From: Chitinophagaceae bacterium
GTDB lineage: Bacteria; Bacteroidota; Bacteroidia; Chitinophagales; Chitinophagaceae
DNA: 64,000 nt
Reading direction: 5' to 3'
Assembly (NCBI GenBank): GCA_027486835.1
Contig: JAIXOJ010000116.1
Span: 17,920 to 81,919, forward strand
The notes below the pieces were generated by a model. That model was not told the DNA's origin and did no database searches. It worked only from the letters and a program-made list of their open reading frames with translations. Both the position numbers and the translations under genes were made by a program. Shown in pieces: positions 46,575 to 55,970 of this stretch. Each line of letters begins with the position of its first letter. Within the stretch, counting starts at the first letter, position 1.

Positions 46575-47113
46575 ATGAGAAAGCAAATTAAGTGGATATT
46601 GATATTTTTTTCGATAATAGTTATTGGGCTAAGTATTATTTACTTTTATGTAACTGACTTTGGAAGTCATAATATTTTAGCAAATGAACCAAGAAACCAA
46701 AAAATGAGATTGTCACCACATACGAATTGGATTGGTGGACAAACCTAGATAGTATTCATATTGACAGCTTTAAGGTAAAAATTCTAGAGAGTAATTTGAA
46801 TATGTTCACTGCCACTTCACTAATCTCTTACACAATTTTTGGAATAATAGGTTACAGGGGATCTTGGGTTCCGTCAATAAAGGGTGTTCATATTTCAGAC
46901 CAATTATACAAAGACACAAGTCAACCATATGACAGAATTATTGAGTTTACACCATTTGCAAAGACAGAGTTAAATGAAAATGTCAATGGAGGTGTAATTA
47001 AATTCCACTTCACTAACGAATTGACGATTAAATCAATTCACTGGGGAGAAAATGTTATGAAGTTTAGTTGCTTCGATAAAGAACAAATTATCGAACTATT
47101 TCAAAGAAAATAA
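46575..47113 (+). pseudogene. Frameshifted small membrane-anchored protein gene
   Basis: Frame 1 from ATG 46575 gives a signal-anchor (IKWILIFFSIIVIGLSIIYF) and DFGSHNILANEPRNQK. In the next frame, coding continues as NEIVTTYELDWWTNLDSI and runs to 47113 (FDKEQIIELFQRK). The switch lies at an A6 run (46699-46704), and joined there the product would be about 180 residues. Either one base was lost or gained in the homopolymer, or it is a sequencing error; programmed slippage is less likely. Family not recognised; the N-terminal anchor suggests a periplasmic or surface protein. Confidence 0.65.
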
Positions 47114-47390
47114 ATATTACTTCCAAAATTCGGTTACGCATTTTTGTGAATTGAAAAGTACCGCATAAACATTCATACTCAACTGCACTTCTGAGTTGGA
47201 TCGAAATGATAAATTTGACTATAAATAAAACATTGAAAAGGCTGAATTATCAACTTCAATTCTCGACAAATTGAATACTACTATACAAAGTGCTGACTGT
47301 ATCCTAAGGTGTATAAAACATAACGTAATCATCAAGGCTTAGAAAATTGCTGAACTCCCATAAATTTAGCCCATCAAATAATAATAAAAA

Positions 47391-47822
47391 ATGGCACAGA
47401 TCAACCCACACGTCAACTTCAATGGTAATGCCGAAGAAGCTTTTACATTTTACAAATCAGTTTTTGGTGGAGAGTTCGCTAGAATTGTTCGATTTAAAGA
47501 TATGGCAAGTCCTGAATTTCCGGTACCAGATAGTGAAGCCGATAAAATAATGCACATTGCTTTACCTATTGGCCATACTTTTTTAATGGCCAATGATGTT
47601 CCTGAAAGCTTGGGGTCGACCAATGAAAATGAAAACAGAAGTAAAATTGTCATTAACGCAGCAAGCAAAGAAGAAGCCGACCAATTATTTAATGGTCTTT
47701 CAGAAGGCGGACAAATCGAGTATCCAATAGGAGACAGCCCTTGGGGTACTTATTTTGGGATGTTTAGAGACAAATACGGAATTGAATGGATGGTAGATTT
47801 TGACCCGAAAACTAATGGTTAG
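47391..47822 (+). CDS. VOC-family protein (PhnB/glyoxalase-like)
   Basis: 143 residues. Begins INPHVNFNGNAEEAFTFYKS, the standard start of the PhnB-like VOC group, with KIMHIALPIG, LMANDVPES, a TNENENRSKIVINA segment and the ending WGTYFGMFRDKYGIEWMVDF. Metal-dependent VOC enzymes include isomerases, dioxygenases and resistance proteins; the substrate here cannot be told. Confidence 0.85.
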   Translation: MAQINPHVNFNGNAEEAFTFYKSVFGGEFARIVRFKDMASPEFPVPDSEADKIMHIALPIGHTFLMANDVPESLGSTNENENRSKIVINAASKEEADQLFNGLSEGGQIEYPIGDSPWGTYFGMFRDKYGIEWMVDFDPKTNG

Positions 47823-47852
47823 AGTTTGCACTAATGAAGTGATCCGTTATGG

Positions 47853-47884
47853 TTATGCTGGGGAATACACATTTCCCAGCATAA
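47853..47884 (+). terminator. Probable terminator after VOC gene
   Basis: TTATGCTGGGGAA (47853-47865) pairs with TTTCCCAGCATAA (47872-47884) over 13 positions with one G-T wobble. The following T-tract is weak. Confidence 0.6.
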
Positions 47885-47954
47885 TCTATTTGAGTTTGAA
47901 TACAATAATTTTAAGGCAGACTCCTCGCATGGCGGCCTTAAATCCCGATTTAAA

Positions 47955-48551
47955 ATGGAAAAAGAATTAGAAACCTTTTACCCAAAAAGTCGCCAAGAAT
48001 GGCGTGAATGGCTTCAAGAAAATCACGACAAAAGACAATCTGTTTGGCTTATTTATTATAAAAAGAAATCCAATGCTCCTACCGTGGCTTACAGCGAAGC
48101 GGTTGACGAAGCGCTTTGTTTTGGATGGATAGACAGTAAGTCAAAACCATTGGACGAAGAAAAATTCATGCAGTTTTTCAGTAAGCGAAAAGAAAAAAGT
48201 GTATGGTCAAAAGTGAATAAGGAAAAGGTACAACGATTGATTGTTGAAGGATTAATGACCAAAGCGGGCTACCATATAATCGATATAGCAATGAAAAACG
48301 GTTCATGGACAGTCTTAGATGAAGCAGAAGCGTTAGTTATTCCGAATGATTTAGAGCTGGCATTTGAAAAAAGTCCTAATGCCAAAGTACACTTTCTTAA
48401 TTTCAGCAGAACGGACAAAAGAAATATTTTACAATGGCTGGTACTTGCCAAAAGTCAGGAAACAAGAGCCAAACGAATTGCCGAAATAGTGGAACTAGCA
48501 GATAAAAATCAAAAACCAAAGCAGTTCAGTGTGCGGAAGAATAACTTGTAG
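47955..48551 (+). CDS. YdeI/OmpD-associated-family protein
   Basis: 198 residues. Typical family sequence: FYPKSRQEWREWLQENHD, VWLIYYKKKSNAPTVAY, EALCFGWIDSKSKPLD, FSKRKEKSVWSKVNKEKV, and a C-terminal FLNFSRTDKRNILQWL segment. Members are linked to stress or bacteriocin tolerance but lack a defined biochemical role. Single gene. Confidence 0.85.
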   Translation: MEKELETFYPKSRQEWREWLQENHDKRQSVWLIYYKKKSNAPTVAYSEAVDEALCFGWIDSKSKPLDEEKFMQFFSKRKEKSVWSKVNKEKVQRLIVEGLMTKAGYHIIDIAMKNGSWTVLDEAEALVIPNDLELAFEKSPNAKVHFLNFSRTDKRNILQWLVLAKSQETRAKRIAEIVELADKNQKPKQFSVRKNNL

Positions 48552-48609
48552 TGGATTGTTTTCGATTGTTTACTGACAAATAAACGCCAAAACCTCGTTT
48601 ACCCCCCCC

Positions 48610-48656
48610 AAAAAAAAAACACCTCCTTCAGGCAAAATACCAATTGAAGGAGGTGT
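48610..48656 (-). terminator. Terminator of the ABC-F gene
   Basis: ACACCTCCTTCA (48619-48630) and TGAAGGAGGTGT (48645-48656) form a perfect 12-bp stem; the A-run at 48610-48619 is the T-tract on the minus strand. Confidence 0.88.
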
Positions 48657-48682
48657 AAACAAATATGGTGTTGTGGTAAAAT

Positions 48683-50308
48683 TTAAGCGTACATCTCTAT
48701 ACGTAAATCTTTCACCCGCTTGTCTTCCATGTATTCATCAAAAGTCATCAAGCGGTCGATGATTCCTTTGGGAGTTAATTCGATGATGCGGTTGGCCACT
48801 GTTTGAATAAACGTATGGTCATGAGAGGTTAGTAAAACTATTCCAGGGAAATTATTACAACCTTCATTGAAGCTCTGGATACTTTCCAAATCAAGGTGGT
48901 TGGTCGGTTGGTCCAGCACAATGCAGTTAGGGTTTTGCAACATCATTCGGCTTACCATGCAACGTACTTTTTCGCCCCCGCTTAATACGTTGGTTTTCTT
49001 CATGATGTCATCGCCCGTAAACAACATTTTACCAAAAAATCCTCTTAGGAAAGGTTCATCGGCATCGGTTACATGCGCTGGCACAAAGTTTCTCAACCAA
49101 TCGAGCAATGTTTCTCCTGATTTAAAGAATTCGTTGTGTTCTACGGGTAGATAGGCTTTGGTTACAGTCGTACCCCACTCATATTTTCCAGCTTCAGGGG
49201 TTATTTTTTCATTGATAATTTCAAAAAAGCTAGTAACTGCCGAAGGGTCTTTACTCAAAAAAGCAATTTTATCGCCTTTGTTAACACTGAAATTTACCTT
49301 CTCAAATAGGGTTCTACCTTCTACTGTATGCTTCAAATTCTCTACATTCAGTATTTGGTTGCCCACCTCTCTAAGTGGTTGGAAGATGATGCCAGGGTAT
49401 TTTCTATTACTTGGTTCAATTTCTTCAATGGTCAATTTTTCCAACGCTTTTTTACGGCTGGTAGCTTGTTTGCTCTTGGATGCATTGGCAGAGAAACGGG
49501 CAATGAAGTCTAATAATGCCGCACGTTTGTCTTCGTTCTTTTTGTTTTTATCATTTAGTTGTCTAGCAGCTAATTGGCTACTCTCGTACCAAAAGGTGTA
49601 GTTTCCGGTAAATGTTTTAATCTTACTTCTGTCCACATCCGACACATGGGTACAAACCGTATCTAAAAAGTGACGATCGTGGCTTACCACCAAAACGATG
49701 TTCTCATAATCGGCCAAGAAGTTTTCTAGCCAGCTAATGGTTTCAATGTCCAAACCATTGGTAGGCTCATCCAATAAAAGAATATCAGGGTTACCAAATA
49801 GGGCTTGTGCCAACAACACCCGCACTTTTAAGTTACTGGGTATGTCTTTCATCAAGCTGGAGTGGTATTTTTCCTCAATGCCCAAACTACCTAAGAGGGT
49901 AGCCGCATCACTTTCCGCAGTGTATCCGCCCATTTCCCCAAACTCGGCTTCCAGTTCACTTGCTTTCATGTAATCGTCTTCCGTTGCATCTGGATCCATA
50001 TATATGGCATCCTTTGCTTTCATTACTTCAATCATTTTTTTATGACCTAGTAATACGGTGTTCAATACCGTTTCTTCATCAAAGGCAAATTGGTTTTGAT
50101 TCAACACTGCCAAACGTTCACCTGCCGAAATCTCCACTGTGCCTTTGTTGGGTTCAATTTCACCAGCAAGAATTTTCATAAATGTACTCTTGCCCGCTCC
50201 ATTGGCTCCAATGATGCCATAGCAGTTGCCTTTAGTAAAGTTGATGTTCACTTCGTCGAACAATACCCTTTTACCGAAAGACAAGGTGATATTTCTTGCA
50301 CTAATCAT
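48683..50308 (-). CDS. ybiT: ABC-F ATPase, YbiT-like
   Basis: 541 residues, two ABC ATPase domains and no membrane segments: Walker A GANGAGKST and a second, degenerate SKDPSAVTS; Walker B ILLLDEPTN and CIVLDQPTN. The linker between domains is Lys-rich. As in E. coli YbiT, the first signature motif is degenerate (IPSNLKVRVLLAQALF) and only the second reads LSGGEKVR. The degenerate second P-loop is notable. ABC-F proteins act on the ribosome E site; YbiT's exact role is not settled. Own promoter-like element and terminator, so monocistronic. Confidence 0.92.
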   Translation of the reverse strand: MISARNITLSFGKRVLFDEVNINFTKGNCYGIIGANGAGKSTFMKILAGEIEPNKGTVEISAGERLAVLNQNQFAFDEETVLNTVLLGHKKMIEVMKAKDAIYMDPDATEDDYMKASELEAEFGEMGGYTAESDAATLLGSLGIEEKYHSSLMKDIPSNLKVRVLLAQALFGNPDILLLDEPTNGLDIETISWLENFLADYENIVLVVSHDRHFLDTVCTHVSDVDRSKIKTFTGNYTFWYESSQLAARQLNDKNKKNEDKRAALLDFIARFSANASKSKQATSRKKALEKLTIEEIEPSNRKYPGIIFQPLREVGNQILNVENLKHTVEGRTLFEKVNFSVNKGDKIAFLSKDPSAVTSFFEIINEKITPEAGKYEWGTTVTKAYLPVEHNEFFKSGETLLDWLRNFVPAHVTDADEPFLRGFFGKMLFTGDDIMKKTNVLSGGEKVRCMVSRMMLQNPNCIVLDQPTNHLDLESIQSFNEGCNNFPGIVLLTSHDHTFIQTVANRIIELTPKGIIDRLMTFDEYMEDKRVKDLRIEMYA

Positions 50309-50337
50309 TATAAGTATTTTTTTATTTTAATAGGCGG

Positions 50338-50345
50338 CAAATCTA
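50338..50345 (-). promoter_or_regulatory. Candidate -7 element for the ABC-F gene
   Basis: On the minus strand this reads TAGATTTG, an exact TAnnTTTG, 29 bp before the ATG at 50308. Confidence 0.4.
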
Positions 50346-50455
50346 AGGTTAAGCAGTCGAAATAATGGCTGGATGTTCGTATTCGGAGTCATTTCAACGA
50401 AATAATACCAGCTTTCTTATCCCTTACTGAATTTACTGCAATTGTATGTGGAAGG

Positions 50456-51715
50456 TTAACCCCTGTATAGCACTTGTAGGGTGGTAGGGGTTTTTTGTTG
50501 CAGTAAAAGGTGCTTACCCGCTGTCAATTCTGTGGCAATGGCATCGGTAGGATGCCTAATGGTCAATAGTTTTAAATCACGCTCAAGTTGAACATCAAAC
50601 AGCACGGAGGCTGCGGCTGCAAACTGTTCTACTTTATCCGTACGGTCGTCCATGCACAAATCGAGGCTGATGGCACCTGTTTGAATGAGATTGGGTTTTA
50701 TTTTTAGTTCCTTAAATATCTGGTACAAGGCAATCATCGGTTCTTCCCCCACAAAAGAAAAGTCTTGGCTATGCAAATGAATCAATACTTGCTTTTGTTT
50801 GATTACATAAATAGGAGGGAGGTTTTTCAAGTGTTTATTAGCAATGGTTGTACCCGGCAAGCTGCTATCTAAGAAGCATTTCACTTTTAAAGCAATGCCT
50901 TTGTTTTGCAGTGGTTTAATGGTTTTAGGATGAATCACTTGTGCACCGTAATAAGCCATTTCAATCACCTCCTCAAAAGATAGTTCAGGCAATATTTGCG
51001 CAGCAGGAAAAGCTTTAGGGTCTGCATTCATCACGCCTTCTACATCTTTCCAAATGGTTAAATCTTCCGCACCAAGTAGATGGGCAAAAATTGCTGCGGT
51101 GTAATCGCTGCCTTCTCTACCCAAAGTGGTGCTTTCATTATCATCTGTAGCACCAATGAATCCTTGCGTCAAATAAATAGACGCTTGATTGAATTGAATA
51201 GCCGATTGGGCTGCTTCGCCTGTTCGTTTCCAATCTACAACTGCGTCCCTAAAATTATTATCGGTACGGATGATGTCGCGAACGTCTAACCAAGTATTGG
51301 CAATGTCCATTTCGTTTAAATAATGACTCACAATGCAGGTACTCAATAGCTCGCCAATACACACGATTTGGTCATAGTAATAATCGTAGTCCCTCACCGG
51401 TTTGTCGTGTAACAACCATTCTACTTCTGTGAAAAAATCATTGAGCTGTGCATAACATGCGTTGTAATGTGTGACCATTAAGTACTTGGCTGTGGTCAAG
51501 TGTTGCTGTTTCACTACCTCAAACAACTGCAAAGCTTGGTCTAAATGCCCTTCGTAAAAAGCTTCTGCCACTTTTTCCAGCGCATTGGTTGTTTTACCCA
51601 TGGCCGAAACAATCACTACTAATTGATTGCCCGCATATGCATCAATAATAGTAGCCACATTTTTTATCCTATCTATATACTGAACACTCGCCCCACCGAA
51701 TTTGAATACTTTCAT
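50456..51715 (-). CDS. lysC: Aspartate kinase
   Basis: 419 residues, monofunctional. KFGGASVQYIDRI at the N-terminus (the KFGG-S nucleotide and aspartate site), VSAMGKTTNAL, GREGSDYTAAI, and C-terminal ACT-like regulatory segments (~300-419). Phosphorylates aspartate, the first step towards lysine, threonine and methionine. The ACT part suggests end-product feedback, but the effector cannot be read. Single gene, no pathway neighbours. Confidence 0.93.
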   Translation of the reverse strand: MKVFKFGGASVQYIDRIKNVATIIDAYAGNQLVVIVSAMGKTTNALEKVAEAFYEGHLDQALQLFEVVKQQHLTTAKYLMVTHYNACYAQLNDFFTEVEWLLHDKPVRDYDYYYDQIVCIGELLSTCIVSHYLNEMDIANTWLDVRDIIRTDNNFRDAVVDWKRTGEAAQSAIQFNQASIYLTQGFIGATDDNESTTLGREGSDYTAAIFAHLLGAEDLTIWKDVEGVMNADPKAFPAAQILPELSFEEVIEMAYYGAQVIHPKTIKPLQNKGIALKVKCFLDSSLPGTTIANKHLKNLPPIYVIKQKQVLIHLHSQDFSFVGEEPMIALYQIFKELKIKPNLIQTGAISLDLCMDDRTDKVEQFAAAASVLFDVQLERDLKLLTIRHPTDAIATELTAGKHLLLQQKTPTTLQVLYRG

Positions 51716-51905
51716 TCGTTGCTATTTTTTAAGAAAAATAATTTGTTGTAAAAGTTGCGAATTAACAATATTAATACTTGTGGTATCACCCCTGTGGAAA
51801 AGGGACGCAGAAATCAATCTAATCGTGCAACATTCTACGTTATCAAACAAAATCATTTGAACCCATCGAAAAAAGGAAATAGCCCCCTAACCTCTAAACC
51901 CCAAT

Positions 51906-52910
51906 TTATACCACCAATAAACTGCACCCCCTGATATCACTATTATCCAATCTCCCCAATACCTCAAAACTACCGTCCTCATACACGATGCCTACGTCCT
52001 CCGTTGCTATAAATGAGCAGCTATAAATATTGGCTAAATCGATCACATTCAAAACCCCTTTGCCACTAGTATGGATAGCCAAAGGATCATCTTCATCACG
52101 CACCAAAACCCGCATCCAAGGAGGACATTGAAACAATCCCTTACCTACAGAATAAGCCTGGCTCAATAATTCTGTCATGCCGTATTCTGAGTGTACTTCG
52201 TTTAATCCCAATCCTTCTTTCAGTAATTGATGCACTTCCGTTCGAGTCATTTCCTTTCTTCGACCTTTCATGCCGCCAGTTTCCATCACGGTAGTGCATT
52301 GCAATTGCATGGGAAACTGAGCTGCAAAATCCAGTAAAGCGAAGGTTACCCCAATGAGTAAGGTGGGTTGCTTTGTGCTTTCTAGGTGTAATAAAGTTTG
52401 GTGCAGTCCTTCAAAATCATGCAGATAAAACCCACTGCTGGGGTGCTTTGAGGCCGTAATTAGTTCCTCCACCATCATCACCAAAGAAGAATGTTGTCTT
52501 TCTAAGTAATTAGGAAGCAAACCAATAACACACCATTGATGTGCAGCTCCATAAAACAACTCAAATGCTGTAGTAAAACTCGTTCTATAGATGGCCACAT
52601 CCTTCACTAAGTGTTGACTATTGACGGTGTTGGTGGTGCCACTACTTTCAAACAGTGCCTCGGCCTCAAATTGACCACAGATGACTTTGTGTGATTTAAA
52701 AAACGAAATAGGTATAAAAGGGTAGCTATTTAAATGGGGCGCATTTGCAGCATTTTGCTCAAAGCTTGGGTCTTGCAGCTTGTTAACTAATGATGCCCAT
52801 TGCCGATACACCAGATTTTGCTGTATTTGATATTGATATACTTCTTTAGTAATCAATGGAAATTGATCTGGCGAAACTGAAAATATTTTGTTAATGATGC
52901 TACCTTCCAA
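51906..52910 (-). CDS. LuxE/PaaK-like acyl-protein synthetase
   Basis: 334 residues from a TTG at 52910 (then EGSIINKIFSVSPDQF), chosen because this opening fits the family and avoids overlap with the divergent lipoprotein gene; an ATG at 53000 in frame would overlap it by 41 bp. Landmarks of the adenylating LuxE group: YPFIPISFFKSHKV, the ATP-loop-like FESSGTTNTVNSQH, VMETGGMKGRRKEM, and EYGMTELLSQAYS. It probably activates an acid as acyl-AMP and passes it to a protein or thiol. The natural acyl donor is unknown. Confidence 0.78.
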   Translation of the reverse strand: MEGSIINKIFSVSPDQFPLITKEVYQYQIQQNLVYRQWASLVNKLQDPSFEQNAANAPHLNSYPFIPISFFKSHKVICGQFEAEALFESSGTTNTVNSQHLVKDVAIYRTSFTTAFELFYGAAHQWCVIGLLPNYLERQHSSLVMMVEELITASKHPSSGFYLHDFEGLHQTLLHLESTKQPTLLIGVTFALLDFAAQFPMQLQCTTVMETGGMKGRRKEMTRTEVHQLLKEGLGLNEVHSEYGMTELLSQAYSVGKGLFQCPPWMRVLVRDEDDPLAIHTSGKGVLNVIDLANIYSCSFIATEDVGIVYEDGSFEVLGRLDNSDIRGCSLLVV

Positions 52911-52959
52911 TGAATGAAGTTGGGAATGATGAACTAAGTTTGACCGAAAAAATATTATT

Positions 52960-53400
52960 ATGTACACGAAAATAATAGTGCTACTCGTTTTTGCCACCAT
53001 ATTTACTGCTTGCAAAAAAGAAACCTATTCTACCAAACCCATTATTAGTATCAAATCCATTGCCAGCACCTCTCTTTTTACAGGTGATAAGCTAGATATA
53101 ACACTCAGTTTTACGGATGCAGAAGGTGATCTAACCGATAGCATTTGGATTCAACGATTATCTAAAGTTTGTCCAGTGTTGGGTGTGGTAGATACGATTG
53201 GTTATAAAATCCCTTATTACCCAGCACAAAAAAATCAAAAAGGGGAGATACGTTTTGCCATACCTTATAATTCAGGCAAAGGCTCTTTCAGTGCTTGTTT
53301 TAAAACCGACACTTCCACCTTTCTTATCTGGGCAAGAGACGCTGCGGGTAATTTGAGCGATACGCTTACAACTCCCAAGATTGCGCTCATCAATGAATAA
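52960..53400 (+). CDS. Putative lipoprotein with Ig-like body
   Basis: 146 residues. Lipobox IFTACKKE after a short hydrophobic signal, so outer-membrane or periplasmic lipoprotein. The body (TGDKLDITLSFTDAEGDLTD, TFLIWARDAAGNLSDT) has the look of an Ig-like or cadherin-like beta sandwich. I do not recognise a defined family. It is divergent from the LuxE-like gene (49 bp apart) and precedes the UbiA-like gene by 16 bp, so the latter is probably co-transcribed. Confidence 0.72.
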   Translation: MYTKIIVLLVFATIFTACKKETYSTKPIISIKSIASTSLFTGDKLDITLSFTDAEGDLTDSIWIQRLSKVCPVLGVVDTIGYKIPYYPAQKNQKGEIRFAIPYNSGKGSFSACFKTDTSTFLIWARDAAGNLSDTLTTPKIALINE

Positions 53401-53416
53401 ATTAATGTACTAACGA

Positions 53417-54313
53417 TTGTTTTACCGCTGTTTGCATAGCTTTTTCTTTGCCAATTATTTTTATGGTTGCTGTGCCGTAGCGTTATCCATAGAAGCAGGA
53501 TGCCAACAAGGCATTGCCTTGCTCCCTTTTGCATATTACCTAGTTATTTTTTCAAGCACGGTACTTTATTACACATTTGCTTATACACACGAAACCCCAA
53601 GCACTATTGCTAACGAGCGATCATTATGGTATCAACAGCATAGAAGATTTGTTTCGAATTCCAATTACCTATTCAGTAGCCTATTGCTTACTGCTATTAT
53701 TTGGTGTAGTAGCCACTTTTATTGGCAAGCATTAAAACGCATTCACAGTGTTGTATTATCCGCCACTTGTTTAGCAGGATTGCTTTATTATGTAGGGCAA
53801 CACCGAGGTGGCTTTGCATTTTATTTACGAGGGAATGGTATCCTAAAGCCCATGATTATTGGTGCCGTTTGGGCGGGTGTAACTACACTATTTCCTTTGC
53901 TGGCATATACCCTTTTTCATCATCAACCATTGATTCTATCGACAAGTACTGTGTGCTATTGGATACACAATGGCTTGTTTATTACTATTCTTTGTATTCT
54001 TTTCGATATTAAAGATTATGCAACGGATGCCAATCAACGGTTGAAAACCGTGGTGGTCAAATGGGGGCTTCGTACTACTATTTATCGCATTGTTTTCCCA
54101 CTATCTTTTTTGGGGTTAGGGGTATTTTGGGGGTTGGCCTATTGGCTTAATTTAGGGTTAGTCAACTTATTATTGAACACCATTCCATTTGTTGCGTTGT
54201 GGATGGTTGCCCATGCCTTACAGCGCCGTAAACCCATTATCTATTATCTTGCAATCATTGATGGGATAATGTTATTGAAAGCACTGTGCGGCATTCTGGC
54301 ATTTCGACTATAA
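53417..54313 (+). CDS. UbiA-like multi-pass membrane protein
   Basis: 298 residues from a TTG at 53417 (an in-frame stop lies just upstream and no ATG exists until ~residue 146), about eight membrane helices. The sequence DIKDYATDANQRLKT matches the second Asp-rich motif of UbiA-type prenyltransferases. The first, NDxxDxxxD motif between helices 2 and 3 is not seen; that stretch reads YTHETPSTIANERSL. It may therefore be a catalytically altered member. 16 bp after the lipoprotein gene and 29 bp before the M42 gene, suggesting a three-gene transcript. Confidence 0.65.
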   Translation: MFYRCLHSFFFANYFYGCCAVALSIEAGCQQGIALLPFAYYLVIFSSTVLYYTFAYTHETPSTIANERSLWYQQHRRFVSNSNYLFSSLLLTAIIWCSSHFYWQALKRIHSVVLSATCLAGLLYYVGQHRGGFAFYLRGNGILKPMIIGAVWAGVTTLFPLLAYTLFHHQPLILSTSTVCYWIHNGLFITILCILFDIKDYATDANQRLKTVVVKWGLRTTIYRIVFPLSFLGLGVFWGLAYWLNLGLVNLLLNTIPFVALWMVAHALQRRKPIIYYLAIIDGIMLLKALCGILAFRL

Positions 54314-54342
54314 TTATTATTTTACTTACTTAATTAACAAGA

Positions 54343-55542
54343 ATGGCTAAAGAAAAAAAAGGAGCTGACAAAAAAGCGGCTGAAAAAAGCAAGAAAGCTA
54401 CCGCAAATGTGGTAGAAACGAACAACGAAACAGTAGAAACAAAAGCAGCAACCCCAGCGAGTGTGCTAACGCCTGAGGCAGTTGATTTCTTGAGAACTTA
54501 CATCAATACTCCCTCTGCTGTAGGTTTTGAAAGTGGTGGACAAAAGCTGTGGCTCGAGTACATCCAACCATTTATTGATACCCATTTTGTAGATCCTTAT
54601 GGTACAGCCGTTGGGGTGATTAATCCCGATGCCAAGTTTAAAGTGGTAATTGAGGCGCATTGCGATGAAATCAGTTGGTTTGTCAATTACATTAATCCAG
54701 AAGGTCTTATTTACGTAAAGCGCAATGGTGGGGTAGATCACCAGATTGCACCCTCTAAAAGAGTATTGATTCATGGAAAAAAAGGAGCGGTGAAAGGCGT
54801 ATTTGGTTGGCCTGCCATCCATACCCGCATGAGCACTGCTGATAGCAAAGAACCACAAGCCAAACCAGAGAATTTATTTATTGATTGTGGTGCTAGAAAC
54901 AAACAAGAAGTAGAAGATTTAGGCATACACATTGGTTCTGTTATTACTTACGAAGATGGTTTTGATGAATTAGCCAATGGTTACTATATAGGCCGTGCCT
55001 TAGACAATAGAGCGGGCGGCTTCATGATTGCAGAAGTAGCTAGAATGTTACACAACAACAAAGTGAAACTGCCTTTTGCGCTTTACATTGTGAATGCCGT
55101 ACAGGAGGAAATAGGATTAAGAGGTGCAGAAATGATTGCCAGAAGAATTAAGCCAGATATTGCCATCATCACCGATGTAACCCACGATACCCAAACCCCC
55201 ATGATTAACAAAGCCATTGAAGGCGATGTGGCTTGTGGTAAAGGGCCTTCTCCCTGCTACGGACCAGCGGTGCACAACAAACTATTAAACATTGTACAAG
55301 ATGTGGCTGCTGCCAACAGTATTCCATTGCAGTTGCGCACAGTAAGCAGAAGTACCGGTACAGACACGGATAGTTTTGCTTATGCCAATGATGGTTGCCC
55401 GAGTGTATTAATATCCCTTCCATTGCGTTACATGCACACTACCGTGGAAATGATTCATAAAAACGATATTGATAGCACCATCCGGTTGATTTATGAAACC
55501 CTATTAGCTATTGGGCCTGATACTAACCTTAGTTATTTGTAA
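54343..55542 (+). CDS. M42-family aminopeptidase with Lys/Ala-rich N-terminal tail
   Basis: 399 residues. Two-zinc M42 peptidase: ligands in EAHCDEIS, ALDNRAGG, QEEIGLRGA, TDVTHDTQ and RYMHTTVEM are all present. Processes oligopeptides in the cytoplasm as a large tetrahedral complex in family members studied. Residues 1-~42 (MAKEKKGADKKAAEKSKKAT...) form a low-complexity basic tail not typical of the family. It lies downstream of the UbiA-like gene (29 bp). Confidence 0.92.
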   Translation: MAKEKKGADKKAAEKSKKATANVVETNNETVETKAATPASVLTPEAVDFLRTYINTPSAVGFESGGQKLWLEYIQPFIDTHFVDPYGTAVGVINPDAKFKVVIEAHCDEISWFVNYINPEGLIYVKRNGGVDHQIAPSKRVLIHGKKGAVKGVFGWPAIHTRMSTADSKEPQAKPENLFIDCGARNKQEVEDLGIHIGSVITYEDGFDELANGYYIGRALDNRAGGFMIAEVARMLHNNKVKLPFALYIVNAVQEEIGLRGAEMIARRIKPDIAIITDVTHDTQTPMINKAIEGDVACGKGPSPCYGPAVHNKLLNIVQDVAAANSIPLQLRTVSRSTGTDTDSFAYANDGCPSVLISLPLRYMHTTVEMIHKNDIDSTIRLIYETLLAIGPDTNLSYL

Positions 55543-55970
55543 GGTTTTGAATTAACATATATTTCAGCCGTTCATTTTACCACATCACTTTAATTAATCC
55601 CTCTAGGCAGCTCGCTTGGGGGGATTTTTTTTGGTTACACCTAAGTATTTTGATTTAGAAATTATGGCATTTATGGTAATGCCACGAATTCACGAATAGT
55701 GATTAACATTTTACCAATTTTACCCATTGCGATTATAGTCGCATTCGCTCCAATGGCACGAACACTTGTATGTCTCTTGTTAATTGTTTCCTACGAAAGA
55801 AGCTTAAAATACTTTGAACTTGCTGAATATTTGACTCAACGGATGAGGATATATAATGTAGACTTATGCGATGGTTACACGCCGCGGGTAATTTTCCTAC
55901 CAAAATTGGTGTTAAGCGGAATAATTGGAACTTGAAACTACCCCTTACATGTTTTGCGATGGATTAATTA
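55543..55970. other. Intergenic region after M42 gene
   Basis: 428 bp. Holds the candidate terminator at 55596-55630. A GTG-started frame at 55699-55935 has no family look and is not called. Confidence 0.5.
55596..55630 (+). terminator. Probable terminator of the M42 gene
   Basis: AATCCC (55596-55601) pairs with GGGATT (55621-55626), then a T-run. The stem is short with a long loop, so this is moderate evidence. Confidence 0.55.

Noticed and set aside
55699..55935. GTG-started frame of 78 aa
   Set aside because: No family similarity by eye, weak start, isolated in spacer DNA; it could be a decayed fragment but I cannot support that.
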